A model generated the notes under the pieces. The model worked only from the letters and a program-made list of their open reading frames with translations. It did no database searches and had not been told where the DNA came from. DNA of 33,970 nucleotides from Bdellovibrionales bacterium RIFOXYD1_FULL_55_31. GTDB taxonomy: Bacteria; Bdellovibrionota; UBA1018. The stretch covers positions 1 to 33,970 of the forward strand of contig MEQK01000165.1 of assembly GCA_001770175.1 (NCBI GenBank), read 5' to 3'. The position numbers and the translations under genes were made by a program. Shown here in pieces: positions 8,940 through 17,535 of the stretch (positions are counted from its first letter, which is position 1; the number at the start of each line of letters is the position of its first letter).

Positions 8940-11900
8940 AGAAACGTCCATTCCTCATCTTTGCCGCGGTTATCGGAATCCTGATTTCTGGAATCATCTG
9001 GTTTATCCAAAGCCCGCAATTCGCCCGAATTTTGAAAGGCACGGCGGCGAATTATCTTCCTGCCGATACTGGAATCGAGGGAGACTTTTCGGAATTCGCG
9101 ATTAAGCTTTTTCCTCCAGGAATTTCGATACGAAATCCCAAACTTTCAATCAGGAAGAAGAACATCGCGAACCTGCCGGCGGGATCTTCGATCAACGCCG
9201 AAAGAATCGATTTGATTTTCAGGCCGTTTCAGATGTTCTCCGGGACCATTCAGGTTCATGAGGTCGTCGTCGTGAGCGGAGACGTTCATCTGGCCATAGA
9301 TCGATCCTCCATAAACGCCGGCGGGAAGAAAAGAGCGAAGGTCGAATTCCATTGGGATGAGCTGCTCCAAATACACGCCGAGGCGATCTCGCTGGAAAAC
9401 ACCCGCGTTAACCTGCAGTTTCCGGATTCCGCGATCGCGATCAAACTCCTCGCCAAGACACTGCGCCTGGCACAATCTTCCGGACGGGCCGGCCCGGGTT
9501 ACGATCTCTTCCTGAACCTGAAGGAGTTATCAGGTCGTTTCCCAAAAGGCTGGATCGTTCCAGGCTCGCTTGACGAACTCAAGGCAGCCGCGCGTGTCGA
9601 CGCAGGCGGCCTTCGCGTCACGTCCTTCGACGTAAAAGGAAACGGCGTCGAGATAGGCGGAACCGGAACGATCAAAGGCAACCTGCTTTCCTCCAACTCG
9701 GCGCTCGCCACCGAAGCCAGCTTGAGTATTCGCGGGGATCTTAGGGCAGCTCTCGAACTCATCCCCGGGAAGCACACGACCGGCGATTTGGGCTCGGATC
9801 TCGACGGAAGTTTTTCTTTCGACGGCAAGGTAAAGGGAGATCTTCAGCGGGTGCTCGAGACCTTCCGGGCTGACGGAGTGTTCGTTGCCAAGAACGCACG
9901 TTTAAAAGAATGGCACGCGGAACAAGCACGGATCGAGGCATCCTGGGTCGCATCACAGGGCGGCGGGGAACTCAGCGTTTCCAAAGGGCTGATCACGGCC
10001 CTCGAAACTCCACGGAGGGACGGAACTCCGGCTTCTGGCGGCAAAATTGAAATCGGCGCATTCAAAACCCGCCTTTCGCCTGATCGGTCCTTCAGCATCC
10101 CTCTCAAGCTGGAGCGCGCCCACATCCACTGGCTCGCGGCTCCCGTCATTCAAGACGTCTTTGGCCTCGATTTCAGGACCACTGGCCAGCTCGTGCTCAA
10201 CTTCACTCCGCCACTGATGTCAAAGTCGTGGGCGATTCGCAGCCAAACCGACCTCACGATCGACGGCTTCAGCCTGGATAATCAACGACTCGGTAAAAAG
10301 AAACCGCTGAATACCGTTTTAAAAATCCAAAGACTCAAGCTCGACGGAGAGGTCGATATTGATTCCACGGGCATAATGCCGTCTTCTGGAATGGGCCTTA
10401 CGCTCGCGCTCCCCCACACACGCCTGAAACTGAGCGGAAAAGTCGATTTCAAGAACGGCTATGACCTCCGCGCGACGGGGCCGGTGAGTCTCGTTGATTT
10501 AGGACAGATCGCCGGCAATGAAATCCGCGGCGAAGGCACCTTGAACGCGCATGTACACGGTCCTTCCTCTCGCGTCATTCTCGATTTCGATACCGACCTC
10601 AAGGAGGCCTACTATTTGCGGCTGCGACTCGGGCATTTAAAGGGTCGGATCACCTACGATGAGGACCCGCAGCACCTCATTTTCGAGAATGCACAAGTTC
10701 AGAAGGGACAGACATCGTACATCGGCAACGGAACCATCGCGTTCACGGATCCTGATTCGGTCGCTCTGAAATTCCAGATTCCACACGGAAATATTCAGGA
10801 CTTCATTCAAATCTTTCATGAACTCCTCGGTGAGCTTTGGTGGTTTCCAAGAACCCTGAACGGAGCCGTCGATGGTCAGATCGAGGTTTCGGGCGGACTC
10901 TCCATGGACCGCCTCATAGTATCCACGCACATGAAAGGGCGTAACTGGGAGCACCTGGGCGAACGTTTCACGCTTCTTGACCTTGCCGGCGGCTATGATC
11001 GAGGCACCTATCATTTGAGCGATGCCCAGCTCACAAAAAGGACAGGAAGGCTGGCCGGACGAATTTCGTACGAAAGCAATCGTAATAAAATCGACTGGGA
11101 CTTCAAAACCGAGGATTTCACCGTCCTGGATTTCGATCACCTGGCCCAGCTTGATGTTCCGATTAGGGGAAGACTCTCTATTTCAAGCACCGGACACGGA
11201 ATTCAGAATAGCGTTTCCGCGGAAACGCGAATCAGTTTGACCAGCGCCTCGGTCCGGGGTGTCCTGATGCCTCCGAGTCAGTTGCTTCTGAAGAACGAAG
11301 CAGGAATTCTGCGTTGCAGCGGTATCGCGCTAGGCGGCCAGGGACTCCTGGAAATGGCATACGATTTCAAGGTCAACGGTCCTGGTTTTTTTCGCACGGA
11401 ATTCAAACAACTCGACTTCTCGCCGCTGCTTCTGCTGCTCAACCCGAAGCTGTCGCAGGACCGCTCACTCGCGGCCCTCGCTTCGGGCGCCATCAACATG
11501 TCCTTTCGATCCGGTGAAGCCGACCGTGGCACGGGGACCGTGGAACTTTCACAGTTTCATCTGCGGAAATCGAATACCAGATTCGAACTGGAACGCCCGG
11601 CCTCGATCAAAGTGACGGACGGCAGCTTCGACGTGAATGGGCTGTCGCTCAAGGGAAACCAGGGTCATGCCTCCCTCGTCCTTCGCGGCCGTAAGGCCAA
11701 CCTGGAGGGAGCCATTTCAGGAGCCCTCGACGTGTCGGTTCTGGAATTCCTGACCTCCTCTGTCGCTCAGGCAACTGGAACCGCTGCGCTCGAATTCTCG
11801 ATCGGAGGTTCAATCAAGGCTCCGACTCTCTTCGGCAAGGCAAAGCTCGAGGGCATCACGCTTCGAGTTCCGTCGGTCGAATCCCCATTCGAAAATATTG

Positions 11901-13054
11901 CCGCGAAATTTCAGGTGCGACAAAACATCCTTTCGATTGAAAACCTGGAGGCCGACCTCGCGGGGGGCAGGATCTCCTCAAACGGCACAATCCAGGTTTT
12001 CGCGGATCGCTATCCCTCGCTTTCAATCAAGGGAAATGTCCAGGGCAGCAAATTGAAAATTTATCCATTTCAATTCGTAAAGGCTCGTGGATCACTCCAT
12101 GTCCACGGAGACGAGCTCCCCTACATGATCGATGGGGCGATGACCCTGGATTCAGCCTTGTCGCGCGAAAAGGTGTTCAACCAAAAACAGGGAGAGGGAC
12201 TCAAGGCCGCCGAGTACATGCCGCCACCCACCAGTAAAAGCGAAAGCAATTATCCGAAGTTCAAGCTCAACATCGACGTCAAAGCCGATCGCGGGATTCT
12301 GATTCAGAATGACCTCTTTGATGCCGAACTGAGGGGCCGGGTAACGGCCGTTAATACGCTCGAAACACCACGAATTCTCGGTACCGCCGAGCTGGTCCAG
12401 GGCAACATGATATTCAAGAACAGAGTTTTCCATATCCAATCCGCAAGCGCGACCTTCGATAATCCCACGGTGATCAATCCCGCCTTCAACCTCACGGCCT
12501 CAACGGACGTAAACAACACGAAAATCCAGCTTTACGCCGCCGGAAGAATTGAGAAATGGAAAATCGAGCTCAGCTCGAACCCGGTGATGCCGGAATCAGA
12601 AATTCTGTCCTTGCTCGCGCTCGGTCTTTCGCCAACCGACGTCAAGAAACTCGGCGCGAGCGACCGGAGCGTCGTTGAGCAGGGAGAGGCGGCGTCTCTC
12701 CTACTCCATTCGCTCGATTTTAATCGCGAGGTCCAGAGCAAGACCGGATTTCAAATTCAGCTCGGCGAATCGCTCGACTCCCAGACCGGGACCAGTATCG
12801 CTCGCCCTCAACTTCAAAATGAGTCGTCCGCCGCCCCGAAAATCGTTATAAAAAAACAGATCGGGACCAATCTTGACCTCTCTTACGGCAGCACCGTGGG
12901 AATCGGGACCAATAACCGCAAGGAAGTAAACGCCGAATACAGAGTAACACCGGGTTTTTCCCTGATCGGGGTCTGGGACAATTATGAAACGGTCGATGCT
13001 CAGGAAAAGAAATCTTATGGCATGGATCTGAAGTGGCAAAAGAGGTTCAAATAG
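8936..13054 (+). CDS. tamB: AsmA/TamB-family envelope-spanning protein
   Basis: About 1,372 residues. One N-terminal membrane anchor (about residues 6-26), then more than 1,000 residues of repetitive beta structure of the AsmA-like/bridge type (a beta-taco groove), and a C-terminal TamB (DUF490) domain over roughly the last 250 residues, recognisable by ILGTAELVQGNMIF, the PESEILSLLALG segment and a barrel-like end. Family members span the periplasm; TamB partners TamA, and AsmA-like proteins are implicated in phospholipid transport to the outer membrane. ATG 8936 is chosen over ATG 8930 because it forms ATGA with the preceding stop and has AAGAGA 5 bases upstream. The adjacent Omp85 gene strongly supports a Tam-type pair. 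Confidence 0.92.
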   Translation: MKKRPFLIFAAVIGILISGIIWFIQSPQFARILKGTAANYLPADTGIEGDFSEFAIKLFPPGISIRNPKLSIRKKNIANLPAGSSINAERIDLIFRPFQMFSGTIQVHEVVVVSGDVHLAIDRSSINAGGKKRAKVEFHWDELLQIHAEAISLENTRVNLQFPDSAIAIKLLAKTLRLAQSSGRAGPGYDLFLNLKELSGRFPKGWIVPGSLDELKAAARVDAGGLRVTSFDVKGNGVEIGGTGTIKGNLLSSNSALATEASLSIRGDLRAALELIPGKHTTGDLGSDLDGSFSFDGKVKGDLQRVLETFRADGVFVAKNARLKEWHAEQARIEASWVASQGGGELSVSKGLITALETPRRDGTPASGGKIEIGAFKTRLSPDRSFSIPLKLERAHIHWLAAPVIQDVFGLDFRTTGQLVLNFTPPLMSKSWAIRSQTDLTIDGFSLDNQRLGKKKPLNTVLKIQRLKLDGEVDIDSTGIMPSSGMGLTLALPHTRLKLSGKVDFKNGYDLRATGPVSLVDLGQIAGNEIRGEGTLNAHVHGPSSRVILDFDTDLKEAYYLRLRLGHLKGRITYDEDPQHLIFENAQVQKGQTSYIGNGTIAFTDPDSVALKFQIPHGNIQDFIQIFHELLGELWWFPRTLNGAVDGQIEVSGGLSMDRLIVSTHMKGRNWEHLGERFTLLDLAGGYDRGTYHLSDAQLTKRTGRLAGRISYESNRNKIDWDFKTEDFTVLDFDHLAQLDVPIRGRLSISSTGHGIQNSVSAETRISLTSASVRGVLMPPSQLLLKNEAGILRCSGIALGGQGLLEMAYDFKVNGPGFFRTEFKQLDFSPLLLLLNPKLSQDRSLAALASGAINMSFRSGEADRGTGTVELSQFHLRKSNTRFELERPASIKVTDGSFDVNGLSLKGNQGHASLVLRGRKANLEGAISGALDVSVLEFLTSSVAQATGTAALEFSIGGSIKAPTLFGKAKLEGITLRVPSVESPFENIAAKFQVRQNILSIENLEADLAGGRISSNGTIQVFADRYPSLSIKGNVQGSKLKIYPFQFVKARGSLHVHGDELPYMIDGAMTLDSALSREKVFNQKQGEGLKAAEYMPPPTSKSESNYPKFKLNIDVKADRGILIQNDLFDAELRGRVTAVNTLETPRILGTAELVQGNMIFKNRVFHIQSASATFDNPTVINPAFNLTASTDVNNTKIQLYAAGRIEKWKIELSSNPVMPESEILSLLALGLSPTDVKKLGASDRSVVEQGEAASLLLHSLDFNREVQSKTGFQIQLGESLDSQTGTSIARPQLQNESSAAPKIVIKKQIGTNLDLSYGSTVGIGTNNRKEVNAEYRVTPGFSLIGVWDNYETVDAQEKKSYGMDLKWQKRFK

Positions 13055-15717
13055 TGCTCAGCGCCGTTCTCTCGCTCTTACTCCTGCTTCCGACTTCGTT
13101 CGCGGCCTCGAGCACAGAACCCAGTGCCGCCGTCCAGATCAAAATTGACCAGATTCAGTTCAACGGTGTCAGTGTCTTCGCCCGCGAGGAAATCGAAGCC
13201 ACTCTTGAGATCAACCCGGGGGATCGCCTTGAAACCATTAAAGCCATCAAAACCGCTGAAAACGTGCAGGCCCTTTACCGACTGCACGGCTATGAGCAAA
13301 CCGGTATCCAGAGCCGGCTTGTAAGAAGGAAGGGAAGCGGCACAAACGAAGCCATTCTGGAATTTCAGATAAAAGAAGGCCCACCGACCCGTGTTGCTGA
13401 AATTCGTTTCATACCGGAATCCAGGGACGCCAGTTCGCGAAAGTTCTGGAGCCGTATAGAGGGAACCCTTGCGGCGCGCTTGGCGGTTCAGGTGGGCGAT
13501 ATTTTCAATCAGACCCGGATCACCGCCGCCAAACGCGCCTTTCAGGACGTCCTCGCCGCCGAGGAGTTCGTCGGCGGAAAAGTGGACGATATCCGCGTCG
13601 CCGAAGCATCCGCCCCCTTCGGCTACGCCGCCGATTCAGCAGGCAGATGGGTCGCCCTGGAGTTCCATATTGACCTGGGCGACCGGGTGTCTTTCGGATT
13701 CCGCGGCAACAACGTCTTTCCCTCGAATCACCTCTCATCGTTGATCGAGGAACAGCGGCTGATGGGTCTGGGCAAAGATTACGTCGGGGCGATCCGGGCT
13801 CAAATCGAATCCTTGTACCGGTCCTCCGGATACGCCCACGTGAAAGCGGTTCCGTACGTCTTCGAGCGTCCCAAGGCTCATGAACGGCACGTCACTTACT
13901 TTATTTCCGAAGGCCCGCGGGTCCGGCTGGAAAGCTTGCATTTTGACGGAAATTCGATTTTCAGCGATGCGGAGCTTCAGAAACAATTCTTTTTGAAGGC
14001 CTCAAGCGAGGTCCAGCACCGATACTATGTTCAGGATGATATCCAAAAAGCCGCGGAACTGGTCATCGAGTGGATGAAATCCAGAGGATATCTCGGCGCG
14101 AAGCTCGTGACCGTGAATCCTTCGTTTTTGAAGAAGCCTGGAAAGCCAAGCAGGGCCTCGGAGAATTCTGAAAGCGCCGCCGTTCGCGTTGTTGTCTATA
14201 TTTACGAAGGCGATCAAACGATCACGCGAGACATCACCTTTTCGGGCGCGACGGTTTTCGCGCCTCAGCAGCTGAAGCAGTTCCTCTCAATCGAGCCGGA
14301 TCAACCTCTTGACCTGTTTAAGTTCAGCGAAGGCCTCGAAGGTTTAAAGGCCGCTTACCGGGCAAAAGGCTACCTTGGAATTCGCATTCTCAACGAGAGT
14401 ACGAATCAGGTCATCAAGTACTCGCATGAGAACCGCGTGGCCGAGATCTCGCTCGACCTTGTCGAGGGCCCCCAATACAAATTGAGCCGGGTCCACATCG
14501 AAGGTCTCGGGATGACCAAGGAAAACGTCGTTCGCCGTGAGATCTTGTTTCGAGAGGACGAGGTGCTGACCGAGCCGGAAATCCTTGATACGGAGGCCCG
14601 CCTGCGGAGACTCGGAATTTTTTCGACGGTCACCATTCGCGCCACGGATGACCCCCAACGCGATGGATATAAAATCGTGCGCATTTCACTGCAAGAAGGG
14701 ACCCCCGGGCTGATCGCGTGGGGCTTCGGATTCAGAAACGATCTTGGAGCCCGCGTTTTCGGGCAGACCGGCTATTCAAATCTTCTCGGACGGAATCATA
14801 CGCTTTCTTTCGCCGCGACGGCGAATCGGCGTCTTGAGGACTACCGTTTCATCGAAGGACAGGCCCAAGTCGCCTATCTCTGGCCGTGGTTCGGCTTCTC
14901 GGAACTGACCTTCAGGCCGACCTTCACGGTGACGAGTTCCCAATATATTAAATTTTCGGCGACAACGGTCTCCTTCGCCCTCGCCTGGGAACGACGGCTT
15001 TTCCGAAAACCGAATCTGACCGGAATTCTCACGTACAACCTGGAACGCATCCGCCAATTCGATGCCGCTGACGTGCTTGATAACATGGATGCCCGCATCG
15101 GGGCGATCATCCCGGGATTACAGCTCGATATGCGCGACAATCCTCTGAGCCCGACCTCGGGTCTGTTTGCGTCGGGCTCTTTTGAAATCGCGGCACCTCT
15201 CCTTCTGTCACAAACCGATCCTTACCCCGTGGGCTACACGCGATTTCAGTTCCGTTCTGATTACTACATTCCGCTTGCGAAAGAGTTGACGTGGTTCCTG
15301 AGCTTCAGAAGCGGATTCGAAAAGAACACCCAGGAACGCACGGCAGCTGATCCCCGGAGGAGCGGCACCATCCCGTCCATCAAGACGTTCGCGCTTGGCG
15401 GCCCGAGCAGCCTTCGGGGCTTCAAGGAACAGCAGCTCAATGTTTACGAATACGCAATTCGCGGTACGGTTTCATACGTGAATTACCGGACACAGCTTGA
15501 CCTGCCCTTCGCCGGCGCCTTGCGTTTCGGTCCGTTTCTCGATGCCGCGAATCTGTTGATCGACGACTTTTCATTCGGTGGCTTGCGCTACGGCGCGGGC
15601 GTCGGCTTCCATTATCAGACTCCCGTCGGTCCGGTGAACCTCGACTGGGGCTTCAACGTCAAACCGCTTCCCGGGGAAGATGAATGGAGATTCCATTTTT
15701 CAATCGGCGTGATCTGA
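13033..15717 (+). CDS. Omp85-family outer-membrane assembly protein with six POTRA domains (BamA/TamA-like)
   Basis: Signal peptide, POTRA repeats, then a C-terminal 16-strand-type barrel (about residues 560-894). I count six POTRA units from recurring strand and helix signatures: about 35-118, 119-216, 217-295, 296-393, 394-479 and 480-556, most with an xxFxGxxxF strand and an LYRxxGY-like helix end. Canonical BamA has five and TamA three. The barrel loop-6 motif (SSLRGF, near 15400-15423) is present, as expected for a functional Omp85. The position directly after tamB argues for a TamA role, while POTRA number and length look more like BamA. Two GTG starts: 13033, and 13054, which has AGAGG at 13041-13045 with 8-base spacing and a TAGTG junction; the latter is likely, though its signal peptide then lacks a basic N-end. 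Confidence 0.95.
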   Translation: MAKEVQIVLSAVLSLLLLLPTSFAASSTEPSAAVQIKIDQIQFNGVSVFAREEIEATLEINPGDRLETIKAIKTAENVQALYRLHGYEQTGIQSRLVRRKGSGTNEAILEFQIKEGPPTRVAEIRFIPESRDASSRKFWSRIEGTLAARLAVQVGDIFNQTRITAAKRAFQDVLAAEEFVGGKVDDIRVAEASAPFGYAADSAGRWVALEFHIDLGDRVSFGFRGNNVFPSNHLSSLIEEQRLMGLGKDYVGAIRAQIESLYRSSGYAHVKAVPYVFERPKAHERHVTYFISEGPRVRLESLHFDGNSIFSDAELQKQFFLKASSEVQHRYYVQDDIQKAAELVIEWMKSRGYLGAKLVTVNPSFLKKPGKPSRASENSESAAVRVVVYIYEGDQTITRDITFSGATVFAPQQLKQFLSIEPDQPLDLFKFSEGLEGLKAAYRAKGYLGIRILNESTNQVIKYSHENRVAEISLDLVEGPQYKLSRVHIEGLGMTKENVVRREILFREDEVLTEPEILDTEARLRRLGIFSTVTIRATDDPQRDGYKIVRISLQEGTPGLIAWGFGFRNDLGARVFGQTGYSNLLGRNHTLSFAATANRRLEDYRFIEGQAQVAYLWPWFGFSELTFRPTFTVTSSQYIKFSATTVSFALAWERRLFRKPNLTGILTYNLERIRQFDAADVLDNMDARIGAIIPGLQLDMRDNPLSPTSGLFASGSFEIAAPLLLSQTDPYPVGYTRFQFRSDYYIPLAKELTWFLSFRSGFEKNTQERTAADPRRSGTIPSIKTFALGGPSSLRGFKEQQLNVYEYAIRGTVSYVNYRTQLDLPFAGALRFGPFLDAANLLIDDFSFGGLRYGAGVGFHYQTPVGPVNLDWGFNVKPLPGEDEWRFHFSIGVI

Positions 15718-15920
15718 ACGCGCCTGTCAAAAACGTCGGGCTACTGCTTCGAAGCGCTTGAGCAGGTTGCCTGGGACCAGCCCTCACCAAGCGCTCGAAG
15801 ACGCCGGCCCGGCGGGAACAGCAGAATAATCAGGTACATAGGCGGGGGTTAGCTTGCAACGCTTCATCCACACCCATGGGCCATCAATGGGTCCCAAGGG
15901 CCCATATCGTTTTCATAAGT

Positions 15921-15932
15921 TCATGTACATGA
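15921..15932. repeat. 12-base perfect palindrome upstream of rplM
   Basis: TCATGTACATGA reads identically on both strands and lies 20 bases upstream of the putative -35 box of rplM. A dimeric-regulator operator is possible; no regulator is known. Confidence 0.4.
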
Positions 15933-15952
15933 GATCTAAGGCGAAAAACACG

Positions 15953-15979
15953 TTGACTAAAATACGAGGCTCCTGTAAT
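15953..15979 (+). promoter_or_regulatory. Putative promoter of rplM-rpsI
   Basis: TTGACT (15953-15958, 5/6 to the -35 consensus) and TGTAAT (15974-15979, 5/6 to the -10 consensus) are separated by 15 bases, slightly short. The predicted transcript start, near 15986, would leave only about 5 bases before the rplM ATG. This agrees with the absence of a Shine-Dalgarno sequence there. Confidence 0.4.
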
Positions 15980-15990
15980 TCCAAGCGTCT

Positions 15991-16503
15991 ATGTTGCAAC
16001 AAAAGTCTTATCAAGCGAAGCAGTCCGGTCCGCATTTTTTTGAACCCAAGGGTCCAAACGCCCCGAAGTGGTATGTCGTTGACGCCAAAGATCAAGTCGT
16101 AGGCCGTCTCGCAACAGTCATCGCAAGAGTCGTGATCGGAAAACATAAACCTACTTTCACCAGACATGCGGATACCGGCGATTTCGTCGTCGTGATCAAC
16201 GCGGACAAAGTCGTATTTACCCGCGGTAAATGGGACGGAAAGCTTTATCGAGATCATTCCGGCTATGTCGGCGGGCTCAAAACCAAGACAGCACGGCAGA
16301 TGCTCGCGCGCCATCCTGAAGAGATTCTTCGCCTCGCAGTTTGGGGAATGACGAACAAGTCCAGTCTGGCACGGCATCAAATGAAGAAGCTGAAGATTTA
16401 TGCTTCGACCGAACATCCTCACAAAGCACAGAATCCACAACCGCTTCCCGCTGGCGTCATTCGCCGCACTGTCGTCGGACGTCCTAAAAAGCGGTTCGTA
16501 TAA
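15991..16503 (+). CDS. rplM: 50S ribosomal protein L13
   Basis: Early-assembling large-subunit protein, 170 residues. Signature segments are WYVVDAKDQVVGRLAT near residue 27, RHADTGDFVVVINADKV, and the C-terminal KLKIYASTEHPHKAQNPQ. It is longer than the E. coli protein at both ends: about 12 extra N-terminal residues (MLQQKSYQAKQS) and a basic tail of about 20 residues ending KKRFV. No ribosome-binding site is visible before ATG 15991, and the nearest promoter-like boxes are only 11 bases upstream. Followed by rpsI after 21 bases, the universal pairing. Confidence 0.97.
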   Translation: MLQQKSYQAKQSGPHFFEPKGPNAPKWYVVDAKDQVVGRLATVIARVVIGKHKPTFTRHADTGDFVVVINADKVVFTRGKWDGKLYRDHSGYVGGLKTKTARQMLARHPEEILRLAVWGMTNKSSLARHQMKKLKIYASTEHPHKAQNPQPLPAGVIRRTVVGRPKKRFV

Positions 16504-16524
16504 GTTTATTTAAAGGGAGATTTC

Positions 16525-16923
16525 ATGGAAAAGCAGCATCACCAGGTCGGCAAGCGTAAAAACGGCATCGCTCGCGTCTACATGAGACCGCGCGCCGGCG
16601 AAACCGGAGTGATTCGCGTCAACGATCGCTCGTTTGAAGACTATTTTCCACGCCCAACGGCCCGCATGCTTATTATGCAGCCGCTTGAGCTGACCTCGAC
16701 GGTCGGACGTTTCGATATTTTCGTCAACGTCTCCGGTGGTGGAACATCTGGCCAAGCTGGCGCCGTGAAACACGGTATTGCCCGCGCCCTCCTGGAGATC
16801 GATCCAGCATTTCGCCCAATTTTGAAAAAGGCCGGCCATATCACCCGCGACTCGCGTGAGGTTGAACGCAAGAAATACGGTTTGGCAGGCGCTCGTCGGC
16901 GCTACCAGTACTCGAAGCGCTAA
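16525..16923 (+). CDS. rpsI: 30S ribosomal protein S9
   Basis: Small-subunit protein whose basic C-terminal tail reaches the P-site tRNA. 132 residues, standard length. Recognisable by GKRKNGIARVYMRPRAGETG near the N-terminus, VSGGGTSGQAGAVKHGIARAL in the middle, and the conserved C-terminal end RRRYQYSKR, here with the final SKR intact. A strong ribosome-binding site (GGGAG at 16515-16519, 5 bases before ATG) contrasts with rplM. The stop codon TAA directly abuts the stop of the opposite-strand gene. Confidence 0.98.
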   Translation: MEKQHHQVGKRKNGIARVYMRPRAGETGVIRVNDRSFEDYFPRPTARMLIMQPLELTSTVGRFDIFVNVSGGGTSGQAGAVKHGIARALLEIDPAFRPILKKAGHITRDSREVERKKYGLAGARRRYQYSKR

Positions 16924-17508
16924 TTAAGCGGCTGTTTTTGCAGCCTCGGCTTCGTAAGCAAGCGAGAGACATTCAAGCACTCGTCCGTACTCGTGTGCCG
17001 CCTTTATGTGCTCCGCTCGAACGAGTTCGTGCTGATTCGATGCTTCGGCCCCGAGTGCCGCAAGGTGTTCTCTGCCCTTTGCCAAGTACTTCTGCATATT
17101 TTCCGGCATAACCGAGAGTCCGGGTGGAACGTGATTGGCAACCGAATCCAGCAGGTCAGCCGTCGTGTCACTTCGTTCCGAAAGGTTATATTCTTCAGCA
17201 GTCGCTCCGCGCAGATAGGGCAGATCGTTCGCCCGAGGCTCAAGATAAGCAATCTTAGCTTCGTGCCAGAACGCCCGGGCGAGGTGCTTCGCTGTTCGGG
17301 CCCAACGCTCGGCCGAGAGCCGATCGTCTTTCCGATAGGCCTGGAATGAGCGTTTATAGAGACCGATCACCTCTTCCGGATTCACTCCCGGTACTGGCCG
17401 CCTGTCCCAAAAATGAGTCACAGCTGCTTCGATCGTACAGTTGTAAGCTTTTCTGATTTCGTGCTCAGCGTTTTCAGGACCATGGTCGGCTTTTTTGCGT
17501 TGTGTCAT
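16924..17508 (-). CDS. Hypothetical protein, alpha-helical
   Basis: 194 residues from ATG 17508, selected because GAGGGA (complement of 17515-17520) lies 6 bases upstream; a longer frame begins at 17541 but lacks such a site. I do not recognise a family. The sequence is rich in Ala, Glu, Lys and Arg, predicted to be helical throughout, with no signal peptide or membrane segment, so probably cytoplasmic. Trp/Arg-rich helices lie around residues 55-85 (ERWARTAKHLARAFWHEAKI). Its stop codon directly abuts that of rpsI. It is divergent from the DUF1704 gene and may share control with it. Confidence 0.75.
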   Translation of the reverse strand: MTQRKKADHGPENAEHEIRKAYNCTIEAAVTHFWDRRPVPGVNPEEVIGLYKRSFQAYRKDDRLSAERWARTAKHLARAFWHEAKIAYLEPRANDLPYLRGATAEEYNLSERSDTTADLLDSVANHVPPGLSVMPENMQKYLAKGREHLAALGAEASNQHELVRAEHIKAAHEYGRVLECLSLAYEAEAAKTAA

Positions 17509-17535
17509 AAGGATTCCCTCGGTTGCCTTTAGTTT

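Larger units (their letters stand above)
15718..15990. promoter_or_regulatory. Structured intergenic region upstream of rplM
   Basis: 273 bases without a credible gene. It contains an imperfect long-range stem: 15747-15760 pairs with 15788-15800 over 13 base pairs with one bulged A. A short competing hairpin (15744-15748 with 15761-15765) shares bases with it. A GC hairpin lies at 15802-15814, another stem pairs 15876-15882 with 15899-15905, and there is a perfect 12-base palindrome at 15921-15932. No T-run follows any stem, so a classic terminator is not supported. It may be the 3' end of the preceding long operon, a leader of rplM-rpsI, or both. Confidence 0.45.

Noticed and set aside
15718-15990. 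Possible tRNA, SRP RNA or RNase P RNA before rplM
   Set aside because: No T-loop motif, no GGAAGGAAGCAG-type SRP core and no RNase P core were found.
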